Shown piece after piece: positions 1 through 8,526 of a stretch of DNA of 64,000 nucleotides (position 1 is the stretch's first letter; each line of letters opens with the position of its first letter). The translations under genes and the position numbers were made by a program. The stretch is taken from assembly GCF_002257645.1 (NCBI RefSeq), contig NZ_NQMO01000009.1, positions 248,001-312,000 on the forward strand, written 5' to 3'. The notes below the pieces were generated by a model that did no database searches, was not told the origin of the DNA, and worked only from the letters and a program-made list of their open reading frames with translations. The DNA comes from Paenibacillus sp. XY044. GTDB taxonomy: Bacteria > Bacillota > Bacilli > Paenibacillales > Paenibacillaceae.

Positions 1-301
1 CAGCCTTCATCAGCAAGCCTACCTCCCAGTGTCCAGTGTGATAACCCAAGGCCACGGGACTGCCGTCCTCTTGACGAATCCCACCCTGCGTGCTCAAAAT
101 CAGAAACTGCTTTCCGTTCAGTTCTCCTGGCTTCCAGCCCATTCCGACGTTTTGGGACATCCCGAACAGGTCTCCGCTTGGAGCATTTCTCAGCAAGTCA
201 TCCGTTAAAGGCAGCCTTCCCTGCACTCCGGGGGCATGCGTTGTAACCTCACCGCTAACCAGGTCATCCTTCCCCATGATCGACTTGATCGAATTGTGCA
301 T
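1..301 (-). CDS. yjhG: D-xylonate dehydratase, YjhG/YagF family (5' part only)
   Basis: This is the first 100 codons of a gene that runs off the left edge of the window. The start ATG at 301 follows a strong GGGGAGGG site. The protein carries the family signature PSGDLFGM (about residues 43-50), then NVGMGW, LSTQGG and PVALGYHTGHWE, which match E. coli YjhG/YagF from memory. The family dehydrates D-xylonate to 2-keto-3-deoxy-xylonate using an iron-sulfur cluster in the cytoplasm. Only 16 bases separate it from the aldehyde dehydrogenase gene upstream, so it is the third gene of a pentose-oxidation operon. A related sugar acid such as L-arabonate could be the true substrate. Confidence 0.88.
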   Translation of the reverse strand, partial: MHNSIKSIMGKDDLVSGEVTTHAPGVQGRLPLTDDLLRNAPSGDLFGMSQNVGMGWKPGELNGKQFLILSTQGGIRQEDGSPVALGYHTGHWEVGLLMKA

Positions 302-317
302 GACACCCTCCCCAAGA

Positions 318-1784
318 TTATGGCTTCACGAAAACCGTTTTGATGGAAGTAAAAAATTCGATGGCCGCCTGCCCCTGTTCCCTGGAGTGCGAGCTCGACA
401 TTTTCATCCCACCGAACGGGGCTTGCAGCTCAACGCCCGCTGTTTCCGCATTGACCCGGACCAGCCCGGCATCCATGTCCTGGATAAAGGAAAGCATGGC
501 GCCTATATTTTGCGTATAGATGGAGGCGCTCAAGCCATAATCGCTATCATTGGCCGCCTTTATCGCTTCTTCAAGACTGTTCACGGCAATCAGGGTAAGC
601 ACCGGACCAAAAATCTCCTCCCGGGCAATGGCCATATGAGGAGTTACCCCGTCAAATACGGTCGGCTGGACATAGAACCCGTCCTCAAGTTTCGGTCCGC
701 CCGCCCTTGCCCCGCCGGTCAGCAATACGGCTCCTTCATCCAGCCCTTTTTGAATGTAGTGCAGCACGGTTTCAAGCTGCCTTTCATTAGCGCAGGGCCC
801 CATCCAAGTCTCGGGTAACATGCCGTCACCAAGCCGAATGCCCTCGATTTGGGACAGCAGCTTCGTTTTGAAGGCTTCATATACTTCGCGCACAACGATA
901 ACCCGACTGGTCGCCGTGCATTTTTGGCCGGTGGATTTCAAACCGCCGCTGATCGTCGCCTCGACCGCCAAATCCAGATTGGCATCCTTCGCAACAATAA
1001 TCGGATTTTTGCCGCCCATCTCGAGCTGGTACTTGGCTCCTCTCGCCAGTGCGGCCGCGCCGACGCGCTTGCCGACTTCGTTTGAGCCCGTGAAAGTGAT
1101 TCCGCCCACGTCCGGATGCTCCACAAGCGCCGAACCGACCACCGAACCGCTGCCGCATACAAGATTGAGGACACCCGCCGGAATTCCCGCCTCCTCGAAG
1201 CATTCGGTCAATTTGGCTGCGGTCACCGCCGTTTCCTGGGCCGGTTTCAACACGACCGTGTTCCCATATATCAGGGCAGGTGCGGTCTTCCAGAGGGGAA
1301 TGGCCACCGGGAAATTCCACGGGGCAATCACGCCGACAACCCCGAGTGGCACCCGGGTCGTGAACATCAGTGCCTCGCTGTCCGTCGAAGGAATCACGTC
1401 ACCGGACTTGCGCATCCCCTCACCGGCGTAGTACCGCAGGATAGCGACCCCGCGCAGCGTCTCTCCCTTGGCTTCCGCCAGCGTCTTGCCCATTTCCCTT
1501 GTCATTGCTTCGGCAACCTCATCTACCCGCCGTTCCAATGCGCTGGCCGCACGAAACAGGATATTGCCGCGTTCCGACCCGGGCAGACTGCGCCAAGCCT
1601 GACGAGCTGCTGTGGCTGCTGTGACGGCACGGTTTACATCCTCTATCGTGGAAACCGGTACATATCCGACCACTTCATGGCGATTGGCGGGGTTGATGCT
1701 GGGTTCCGTTTCTCCGGTGGAAGCCGCCGTCCATTCTCCATTAATGAAATTGCGATATACCTGTTCTCCCTGAAATGTTGCCAT
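318..1784 (-). CDS. 2-oxoglutarate-semialdehyde (2,5-dioxopentanoate) dehydrogenase
   Basis: A 488-residue NAD(P)-dependent aldehyde dehydrogenase of full family length. It shows APWNFP near residue 155, the general base E255 in LEMGGKNP and the catalytic C289 in GQKCTATSR. The start was placed at the ATG at 1784 because GGGGAGGAG lies just before it; a longer reading to 1805 has no such site. It resembles the B. subtilis YcbD/GucD group, which oxidises 2,5-dioxopentanoate to 2-oxoglutarate. Its position between a xylonate dehydratase and a FAH-family dehydratase supports that role as the last step of the Weimberg pathway. Family membership is certain; the substrate rests mainly on context. 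Confidence 0.88.
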   Translation of the reverse strand: MATFQGEQVYRNFINGEWTAASTGETEPSINPANRHEVVGYVPVSTIEDVNRAVTAATAARQAWRSLPGSERGNILFRAASALERRVDEVAEAMTREMGKTLAEAKGETLRGVAILRYYAGEGMRKSGDVIPSTDSEALMFTTRVPLGVVGVIAPWNFPVAIPLWKTAPALIYGNTVVLKPAQETAVTAAKLTECFEEAGIPAGVLNLVCGSGSVVGSALVEHPDVGGITFTGSNEVGKRVGAAALARGAKYQLEMGGKNPIIVAKDANLDLAVEATISGGLKSTGQKCTATSRVIVVREVYEAFKTKLLSQIEGIRLGDGMLPETWMGPCANERQLETVLHYIQKGLDEGAVLLTGGARAGGPKLEDGFYVQPTVFDGVTPHMAIAREEIFGPVLTLIAVNSLEEAIKAANDSDYGLSASIYTQNIGAMLSFIQDMDAGLVRVNAETAGVELQAPFGGMKMSSSHSREQGQAAIEFFTSIKTVFVKP

Positions 1785-1805
1785 GATAATCTCCTCCCCA
1801 AACAC

Positions 1806-2681
1806 CTAGTTTGATATGACGTGGTTCACCAACGTCCCAATCCCGCTTATCGAAATCTCGATGCGGTCGCCGGGGGCAAGCGTGAAGTCAGCCGGCGGCA
1901 CAATAGCTGTGCCCGTCAACAGAACGGTACCGTCAAACAAATCGTTGTCCGCCGCCAGGAAGCGGACCAGCTCATCCAGCTTGCGGTTTAATTGATTTGT
2001 GTTGGCATCACTTTCCACCACAATGAGGCCTTCGCGGTAAATCTGGCAGTTGATTTTGAAATCGTAAGGGTCCTCCACGGTATCCGCGAGCCGTATCGCC
2101 GGCCCGATCGAGCAGGACTTCCGCCATATTTTTGCCTGCGGCAGATATAGCGGGTTCTCCCCCTCGATATCGCGGCAGCTCATGTCATTGCCAGCCGTGT
2201 ATCCCACGATGACCCCGTCGCCGGCAAGCACCAAGCCGAGCTCCGGCTCGGGGATTTGCCATACAGAATCGCTGCGCAGCGTTACATCCTGATTCGGTCC
2301 GACCGTGCGTGCTGCCGTGGATTTCAAAAAAATTTCAGGTCGCACGGCGTCATAGACTTTGTCGTAGAACGTCTCCGCATCCAACCTCCCGCCTGTTGCT
2401 TCATAATTCCTCGCCTCCCGGCTGCGCTGATAGGTGACGCCGGCTGCCCAGACCTCCGGAGCATCTACTGGAGTAAGCAGCTGCAATGACGGCCATGCGG
2501 CTGTCAGCTCATTTTGCGGTGTAACAGCGCTTTCAACAATTCGGACAGGTGAAACGCCCTTCTCCCTGGCCTCATCGATCAACGACATAAAATCAGAGTG
2601 AGGCAATGGATAAGCCCTCTCGTCATCCGTAACCGCCGCAAGTCTCGTCTGCCGTCTGTCCAAATAACGAATAATTCTCAT
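1806..2681 (-). CDS. FAH-family 2-keto-3-deoxy-pentonate dehydratase
   Basis: A 291-residue protein of the fumarylacetoacetate hydrolase superfamily. The metal-binding motif PEPELGL holds E145 and E147, followed by GYTAGND with D166 and by PQAKIW with K184, as in 2-keto-3-deoxy-arabinonate/xylonate dehydratases (KdaD, XylX type). Such enzymes convert 2-keto-3-deoxy-pentonate to 2,5-dioxopentanoate, exactly the step between its two operon partners. The ATG at 2681 follows GGAGG at a spacing of nine. It is the first gene of the operon and is divergent from the AraC regulator at 2863. Other FAH activities (hydrolase, decarboxylase) are possible on sequence alone. Confidence 0.82.
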   Translation of the reverse strand: MRIIRYLDRRQTRLAAVTDDERAYPLPHSDFMSLIDEAREKGVSPVRIVESAVTPQNELTAAWPSLQLLTPVDAPEVWAAGVTYQRSREARNYEATGGRLDAETFYDKVYDAVRPEIFLKSTAARTVGPNQDVTLRSDSVWQIPEPELGLVLAGDGVIVGYTAGNDMSCRDIEGENPLYLPQAKIWRKSCSIGPAIRLADTVEDPYDFKINCQIYREGLIVVESDANTNQLNRKLDELVRFLAADNDLFDGTVLLTGTAIVPPADFTLAPGDRIEISISGIGTLVNHVISN

Positions 2682-2862
2682 TCAATGCTGCCTCCATTTC
2701 TCCCTATAAGGGTTGATAATACTACCATATCATCGCCCATGACCCTTGACGATGCGCTAATCTTCACTTCGATTTACCCTTTTCACGCATTTCTTTTCCG
2801 GAAGGATCAAGCTATAATCGTAACAAATTGATATGTTGTACCATACTGAGGAGGGTATAGCC
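2682..2862. promoter_or_regulatory. Divergent control region of the Weimberg operon and its AraC gene
   Basis: This 181-base non-coding stretch separates two head-to-head genes, so it must hold both promoters and probably the AraC operator. On the plus strand a TATAAT box lies at 2813-2818 with only a poor -35 match about 17 bases upstream. No clear direct-repeat operator was recognised by eye. Confidence 0.4.
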
Positions 2863-3774
2863 GTGACCGATCTTCCCGGAGTCTATGTTGGCCGTCTTCC
2901 CGATGTCCGCCTGTCTTTTCAGCTGTTGGGCCTGCATGCCCGAAAAGTTGATTCCCGCTGGACCTATCCTTCCCACGAGCATTCCATGTACGAGATCCAC
3001 TGGGTCGTGGAGGGAGAAATGGACATGGTGATCAATGGGCGAAAATACCGGCAGTCCCGGGGGGACCTGCTGTTCATCCATCCGGGCATGACGCATTCCT
3101 GCACTCGTGCCGGCTCCCAGGGTTTCACCTACTTTTCCGTTCACTTCAGCGTTGACGATACATCCTTTTGCAAAGAGCTCAACCGCTGCAAGGAGTTTTA
3201 TTATCCGGCAGACTCGCCGTTGGTCCAAGGGCTGTCCCCGTCTCTGTCGACGCTGTATCGTCTTGCCGCAGAGCACTTGCGCAGCCCGCTCTCAACATCC
3301 AAACAGATGAAGGTCCATGCGGCTGTCTTCGAGCTGCTCGGATCCCTGGTTGGCCAACTGTCAGAGACTGCAACCATCACCCGATCCAAAAAGGAATCGA
3401 TTGCCCAGCAGATCGCCGAGCAAATAGAAGATTCCGTAAAATACATTCTCCTTCATGGAGAGATTCGGGAAAACGAACGAACCTGGATTCAGGACATTGC
3501 CAAGTCGATCCATATGAGCCCTTCGCAAGTGAACCGCATCTTTAAGCAAATATACGGGAAAGCCCCGCGCAAGTTTATGTCCGAAACGCTGCTGAATGAA
3601 GCCCAGCGTCTGCTTCTGCAAACAGACTTGGGGATCGACCATATCGCCATGATCCTCGGATATAAGACCAATTCGCATTTCAGCCGCCAGTTCAAGCGAT
3701 GGACGGGAATTGCGCCCAGCGAGTACCGAAACCGGGTCCAGCATCAACCCTTAGCCTTCGAGCCGGATCAGTAG
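2863..3774 (+). CDS. AraC-family regulator with cupin domain (pentose oxidation locus)
   Basis: A 303-residue transcription factor. The N-terminal half is a cupin-like sensor (SHEHSMYEIHWVVEGE, then GDLLFIHPGMTH), and residues about 200-295 form the AraC double helix-turn-helix ending in SHFSRQFKRWTGIAPSEYR. The GTG at 2863 was chosen because GAGGAGGG sits eight bases before it; the in-frame ATG at 2833 has no ribosome site. It is divergent from the xylonate-pathway operon and most likely controls it in response to a sugar or sugar acid bound in the cupin. The ligand cannot be read from the sequence. Confidence 0.85.
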   Translation: MTDLPGVYVGRLPDVRLSFQLLGLHARKVDSRWTYPSHEHSMYEIHWVVEGEMDMVINGRKYRQSRGDLLFIHPGMTHSCTRAGSQGFTYFSVHFSVDDTSFCKELNRCKEFYYPADSPLVQGLSPSLSTLYRLAAEHLRSPLSTSKQMKVHAAVFELLGSLVGQLSETATITRSKKESIAQQIAEQIEDSVKYILLHGEIRENERTWIQDIAKSIHMSPSQVNRIFKQIYGKAPRKFMSETLLNEAQRLLLQTDLGIDHIAMILGYKTNSHFSRQFKRWTGIAPSEYRNRVQHQPLAFEPDQ

Positions 3775-3950
3775 GCTACAACCCCCCTAGGGCAGCAGCG
3801 GGAGCGCAATCAGTATTAGAAACGAACTTCCTTTTTGTCATTGAAGATATATAAGAGCTCTTTCTTTCCACAAGGAACAATTATAGAGCTCGCTTTGGTA
3901 TAATTAGCAAATAAATAGGAATCCCAACCTCCCTGATTTCCCTAAATATA

Positions 3951-3986
3951 AAAAGAGCTCAGCTTACTAAGCTCAGCTCTTTTTTG
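3951..3986. terminator. Bidirectional rho-independent terminator
   Basis: A 13-base inverted repeat with one internal mismatch (3953-3965 and 3969-3981, loop ACT) has T residues after it on the plus strand and A residues before it. It can end the AraC transcript (+) and the GH29 transcript (-). The rest of 3775-4053 is AT-rich, contains several GAGCTC/AGAGCTC words and shows no coding potential. Confidence 0.7.
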
Positions 3987-4053
3987 AATTGTATGTGAAG
4001 TTACAAACATCATTACTCAGTTAACGATACAAAGCAGCTAAATCAATTTGTAC

Positions 4054-5553
4054 TTAAGACCCAAGCTCAATAGCCAGGCAGTGGGCATCATTTGTCGGCC
4101 TTTGCTCCGGGAGGGAAACCACCAGCGCTCCGTAAGGCTGTTCGAACGGTACATCGCCCACACCCAGCAGCCGCACGGACTTTACTTTGTCAGCCGGGGT
4201 CAACGTACGAATGACGGCCAGACGATCCTCCGGCCAGCGCATTTGGAAGGCGTAGAGAATATTCCCCTTCTGCGTAAATCGGTAATCTGCCGCTGTCCAT
4301 TCCACTTTGTTTTCGGTGAAATGGTCAATGACCACCTGTGAAGGGCCTTCGCCTGACACGCGGAATGGTCGGGTGCCAAATATTCCTTCGCCGCAGACTC
4401 GAATCCACTCGGCCATCTCCCTAAGGATATGCGTGCACTCGTCGTCGATCGTACCATCCGGCTTCTGCGGAATATTCAAGAGAAGATTGCCGTTTTTAGA
4501 AACGATATCGACCAGGATTTCGATGACGTGCCCCGGCTTTTTATACACAGACCTCACATTATAGAACCAGTCCCCTACGCATGTGTCGGTCTGCCACGGC
4601 TCGGGCTTGATGTCCGGCTCTTGGCTCCTCTCGATATCCAACACACCTATCGCGTATATTTCCTTGCGTCGATCTTTCTGGTTATAGACCGCACGGTTCA
4701 CGCCGCCATGGATCGCCGCGCTCGTATTATACAGGTGTGCGACAGCACGGAGTCCAGCCTCATAAGCGAGGTTATCCAGGGACAGCTCCGGCTTTTCCCA
4801 GTAACCTGGTGCGAACGGCAGCCCGCCGTCCGAGTACAGCAGATCCGGCTGATACTTATCAATGATTTCCTTGATCACGGCAAACCAGTGACGATGCCAC
4901 CATGGATTGGATGTATACCAGGGCGCAATCGAATCAACCTGCATCCTGCCTTGATGGTGTTCCTTATTGGGCAGATACAAATCCTCATTCGCCGGATCGT
5001 TCCCATCGTAAGGGATGCCGGCATTTGGCCCCTCCTTATCGCTGCCTTTATTCCAGTGGAACCAGCTGAATGTGGCACCGAGATGCTCCGTTAAGCCAAA
5101 AGGCAGCCCACGCCGTGCGGCGGCATCCTTCCACAGAGCGACAATATCTTTTTTGGGTCCCATATTGACCGAGTTCCAGCGATGGATGCTAGAATCGTAA
5201 TTGAAGAAGTTATCATGGTGCATCGCCTGCGCCACAAAATATTTGGCCCCGGCTGCCGTGTATAAGTCCATTAAGGCATCCGGGTCAAACGCCTCCGCTT
5301 TCCACAGCTGCACAAGATCTTTATAGCCAAATTTCGATGGGTGCCCGTAGTGACGGACATGGTATCGGTATTGTTCCGAACCTTCGATGTAGATGTTCCG
5401 TGCATACCAGTCTCCGTACATCGGTACGGACTGGGCGCCCCAGTGCGACCAAATCCCGAACTTGGCGTCCCGGAACCACTCCGGACATTCGAATTGGCGG
5501 AGCGACTCAAAGGTAGGTTGGTAGGGGCCCGTGGCGATTTCGTTCCAGTTCAT
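4054..5553 (-). CDS. GH29 alpha-L-fucosidase, cytoplasmic
   Basis: A 499-residue glycoside hydrolase of family 29, which removes terminal alpha-L-fucose with retention. It shows the family features FGIWSHWG near residue 32, MHHDNF at 111-116 and the nucleophile motif LLYSDGG with D242. A small C-terminal beta domain follows the TIM barrel. The acid/base residue is poorly conserved in this family and is not assigned. There is no signal peptide, so it acts on imported sugars. The ATG at 5553 follows a perfect AAAGGAGG site. It is divergent from the AraC gene at 5684, its probable regulator. Fucosylated hemicellulose or pectin oligomers would fit; the substrate is inferred. Confidence 0.88.
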   Translation of the reverse strand: MNWNEIATGPYQPTFESLRQFECPEWFRDAKFGIWSHWGAQSVPMYGDWYARNIYIEGSEQYRYHVRHYGHPSKFGYKDLVQLWKAEAFDPDALMDLYTAAGAKYFVAQAMHHDNFFNYDSSIHRWNSVNMGPKKDIVALWKDAAARRGLPFGLTEHLGATFSWFHWNKGSDKEGPNAGIPYDGNDPANEDLYLPNKEHHQGRMQVDSIAPWYTSNPWWHRHWFAVIKEIIDKYQPDLLYSDGGLPFAPGYWEKPELSLDNLAYEAGLRAVAHLYNTSAAIHGGVNRAVYNQKDRRKEIYAIGVLDIERSQEPDIKPEPWQTDTCVGDWFYNVRSVYKKPGHVIEILVDIVSKNGNLLLNIPQKPDGTIDDECTHILREMAEWIRVCGEGIFGTRPFRVSGEGPSQVVIDHFTENKVEWTAADYRFTQKGNILYAFQMRWPEDRLAVIRTLTPADKVKSVRLLGVGDVPFEQPYGALVVSLPEQRPTNDAHCLAIELGS

Positions 5554-5683
5554 CGATATCGCCTCCTTTGCTCGAATCAGGAATTGATTTTATCCTAGCA
5601 ATCCTCTTGCCATGAATGAATACAGAATCCTAACCTTCTGTTGGATAAAATTATCTACTCTATATAGAACGGGGAATACAGTT

Positions 5684-6523
5684 ATGGGCAACCAATCATT
5701 AGCAAGGTTGTATATGGAAAATCTTGACGTACGGGTCACATCGATGGGATACAACCAGGTATGGACGGATTGGCGGGAGCTCGACTATACGCCGGACTTT
5801 AACAAGTTTTATTTGATCTGTGACGGGGAGGGATGGCTGAAAATCGGCGATTCGGAATTCAGTCCAAAACCCGGACAATGGTTTCTTATGCCTCATGGCG
5901 TTAAGCAGTCATATTCCTATACTTCTGGCCCCAGGTACACCAAATATTGGTGCCATTTTACGGCACGGATTGGAGATCGCAATCTATTTGACCTGATTCA
6001 AACTCCCCTGTATGTCGACATCAAAAATGACAGCGAAGCGATCCGGCTGTTCCGCGAATTGCTCGAAAGCGATTCGGCGGCTTCCATTAGCGGTCCGCTG
6101 CTTGTGAAATCAGCCATGCTAAGATTGGTTTCTTATTATATAGAGCATGCGGTTTCCTCCGAGGTCATCCTCCAACGTTCGACGGAGCCCGAACCTCTTG
6201 AACAGGTGATTTCGTATATTCAGAGCAGCTACCATCACAACCTGACCATTACGGACTTGGCAGAAAAGGCTCACTTGCATCCCAACTATTTCATCCGTGT
6301 ATTTAAACGGCAGTTCGGCATTTCCCCGATCCAATACATCAAGAAAAGAAGGCTGGAGGAAGCAAAACTGCTGCTTGTGACGACGAACCTCCTGTTATCT
6401 GATATCGGCGATCGAGTCGGAATATCCGATATCTCCTACTTGTCAAGAATTTTCAAGGAATCGACCGGCTTCTCACCGACCGCATACCGGATGACTTTCA
6501 ACTCTCATCAAACGGTAACCTAA
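5684..6523 (+). CDS. AraC-family regulator next to the fucosidase gene
   Basis: A 279-residue regulator with an N-terminal cupin-like domain (FYLICDGEGWLKIGD, then PGQWFLMPHGV) and a C-terminal AraC DNA-binding domain (LTITDLAEKAHLHPNYF; ISYLSRIFKESTGFSPTAYR). The ATG at 5684 is preferred because GGGGAA precedes it by seven bases. A longer reading from 5612 would start without a ribosome site inside the promoter region. It is divergent from the GH29 gene and probably activates it. The inducer is unknown. Confidence 0.8.
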   Translation: MGNQSLARLYMENLDVRVTSMGYNQVWTDWRELDYTPDFNKFYLICDGEGWLKIGDSEFSPKPGQWFLMPHGVKQSYSYTSGPRYTKYWCHFTARIGDRNLFDLIQTPLYVDIKNDSEAIRLFRELLESDSAASISGPLLVKSAMLRLVSYYIEHAVSSEVILQRSTEPEPLEQVISYIQSSYHHNLTITDLAEKAHLHPNYFIRVFKRQFGISPIQYIKKRRLEEAKLLLVTTNLLLSDIGDRVGISDISYLSRIFKESTGFSPTAYRMTFNSHQTVT

Positions 6524-6548
6524 AAGAACTGCGGCCGCCTATACCAAA

Positions 6549-6577
6549 TAAAAAAATGGTGCTGTAAAAGCACCATT
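6549..6577 (-). terminator. Terminator of the GH127 operon
   Basis: A perfect nine-base stem (6555-6563 with 6569-6577) is followed on the minus strand by a run of T residues. It lies 60 bases past the GH127 stop and also sits downstream of the convergent AraC gene. Confidence 0.8.
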
Positions 6578-6637
6578 TACATGATTTCGGGTTTTCACCC
6601 AAATCCCGTTTCCCCTGACCTTACTTTCTAATCCTCT

Positions 6638-8500
6638 TTATTTTGATTTTACTTTAAAGTAAACCTGGTATGGTTCATATCCAATATCCCGGATTCTCCT
6701 AAATTGGATGGCCGGGTCCTGGTTGACGGTTTTAAAGAAATATCGCCAACTCCCCCACTCCCGTTCATTTTCCATCGTCAATTCGGATGCAGCGTCTTGG
6801 ATGTCAGCAAACAGTATTCTCTCTGCATCACAAATACCTGCCAGGGCTTCGGGTCCATAGCGGAAGGCACCCATGCTCTCATCATCCGGAAGCGGTATAA
6901 ACCGGACTCCTATAGGCAAGATCATGCTGACCTTGTCGCCATCCATCCATTGCCGTTCAATTTTATAAAAAACTTTGCTATCTTTGGTTTTACCGTGAAG
7001 TTCGGAATTTACGTAAATGACCGCTTCCGATGTAATCCACTCCGGAATCCGAAAACGGATCGAGAAATCCATAGGGTTGAACGTATTTACTATAAAATCA
7101 TACTTTTTGTAAGAAGGCATATTTTCATAAAGCTCTGTTTTTTTGTTAAGTTTTTGAAATCCTGTAATATCCGAAGAAGTTAACAGGCTTCCGGTCATAT
7201 GGTCTTGTTTTTGGTTGATACGAATTTCTTCGCCATCGACTGTCGTTTTCAGTTCCGAGTCAAAATACTGGCATACATAGAACTCGTTATCGTCCCTGTA
7301 ATAAAAGTTTCGATTTAAAGCAGCATTTGCCTGAACCATGGTGCCATGGCAGCAGAAGAAGCTTTCGGTCTCCGTACTCCAATCCTTGCGCAAGCCTGCC
7401 TTCATGGGAAGGAAATACGTCAGCAGTCCGGTTGACGGGTTATTATGCTTATTGCCTGTTAATCCATATTCTTGATAGTAAGCCTGCGCCATAATACCGT
7501 TATACAAATTGTATTCGATATATTGCGCATAAGCTGGATCACCTGTGTGTCTGAACAAAAATTCCGCCAGACGCATCATGTTATACACCGTACAGTGTTC
7601 CTGATTTTTGTCCCCCAGCCTGGACTTCATCTTCATTTTTGGCATCCAGACTTCTCCGGCAGTTTGACCACCAGTAACAAGGAAACCTCTTACCGTCACG
7701 GCGCACTTCCAATAGGCCCTAACAATATCCATCCACCGCTTTTCCCCCGTTACTTCATAGGCCTTTGCACAGCCCAAAACCTCAGGGATCGTCGTATTGG
7801 CATGCATATTGGTAAGAGGATCTTTACCTTCCAATAGCGGTTGAAAGAGTCGGCTGCGGTAATACCGTTCCAGCAGAGTCCTGTATTTATCTTTCCCCGT
7901 AATTTCAAGCAGTTCAGCCCAAATTTCAAGCATCCCCCCCGTTTCCGCGTCCAGAATGTCATCGAACCTTTCTCTTGAAAATGTACTGCTCCATTGCACA
8001 AACCAATCTGCAAATCGGTCCGCCATGTCCAAGGCTTTCTGATTGCCCGCATTCAGATACATGTCGACGAGCCCCATAAAAGTCTTATGAAGGTTGTACT
8101 GAGGCGCCCAAATATTTTTTCCATTGGCTATCCAATGCAGATATTTCTCCGGAATGGAACCTACCCACTGCCCTCCATTATCCTTCTGACATTCGGCCAA
8201 CTCGTCTATGATCAGGTCCGATTTCACCTTCAGTTCCGCATCCCCGGTCGCGTCATAACAGATTGCCGCAGCAGACAGCCAATGCCCCAGAAAATGGCCT
8301 CGAAGCTGGCATACCGGGGACTCCCACCCCCCATGCGCTCCTGGCGGAACGTCTCTTCCCGTGTATCTCCCTGCTTCCAGGTTAAAATTAAATAGAAGAT
8401 GGTTACTGGTTAGTTTCATCAGATAGGTTCTGTTTGCTGCTTCTCTGCGTCTTAGCTCGTTATCGTGGAGTTTAACATGTTTCCCTCTCAATTCTTCCAT
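6638..8500 (-). CDS. GH127-type beta-L-arabinofuranosidase (DUF1680)
   Basis: A 620-residue protein of the DUF1680/GH127 clan: an (alpha/alpha)6 barrel followed by beta domains. Characterised members release beta-L-arabinofuranose using a zinc-bound cysteine nucleophile. The expected zinc and catalytic set is visible: E301-H-C303 in QEHCTVYNMM and the C383-C384 pair in FFCCHGT. There is no signal peptide, so it is cytoplasmic. It is the last gene of the run GH43-GH43-GH10-GH127. The start at 8500 follows a G-rich site (GGGGGGCGG). The related family GH146 has the same cysteines and cannot be excluded. Confidence 0.8.
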   Translation of the reverse strand: MEELRGKHVKLHDNELRRREAANRTYLMKLTSNHLLFNFNLEAGRYTGRDVPPGAHGGWESPVCQLRGHFLGHWLSAAAICYDATGDAELKVKSDLIIDELAECQKDNGGQWVGSIPEKYLHWIANGKNIWAPQYNLHKTFMGLVDMYLNAGNQKALDMADRFADWFVQWSSTFSRERFDDILDAETGGMLEIWAELLEITGKDKYRTLLERYYRSRLFQPLLEGKDPLTNMHANTTIPEVLGCAKAYEVTGEKRWMDIVRAYWKCAVTVRGFLVTGGQTAGEVWMPKMKMKSRLGDKNQEHCTVYNMMRLAEFLFRHTGDPAYAQYIEYNLYNGIMAQAYYQEYGLTGNKHNNPSTGLLTYFLPMKAGLRKDWSTETESFFCCHGTMVQANAALNRNFYYRDDNEFYVCQYFDSELKTTVDGEEIRINQKQDHMTGSLLTSSDITGFQKLNKKTELYENMPSYKKYDFIVNTFNPMDFSIRFRIPEWITSEAVIYVNSELHGKTKDSKVFYKIERQWMDGDKVSMILPIGVRFIPLPDDESMGAFRYGPEALAGICDAERILFADIQDAASELTMENEREWGSWRYFFKTVNQDPAIQFRRIRDIGYEPYQVYFKVKSK

Positions 8501-8526
8501 AACCGCCCCCCATTAACAAAATCGAC

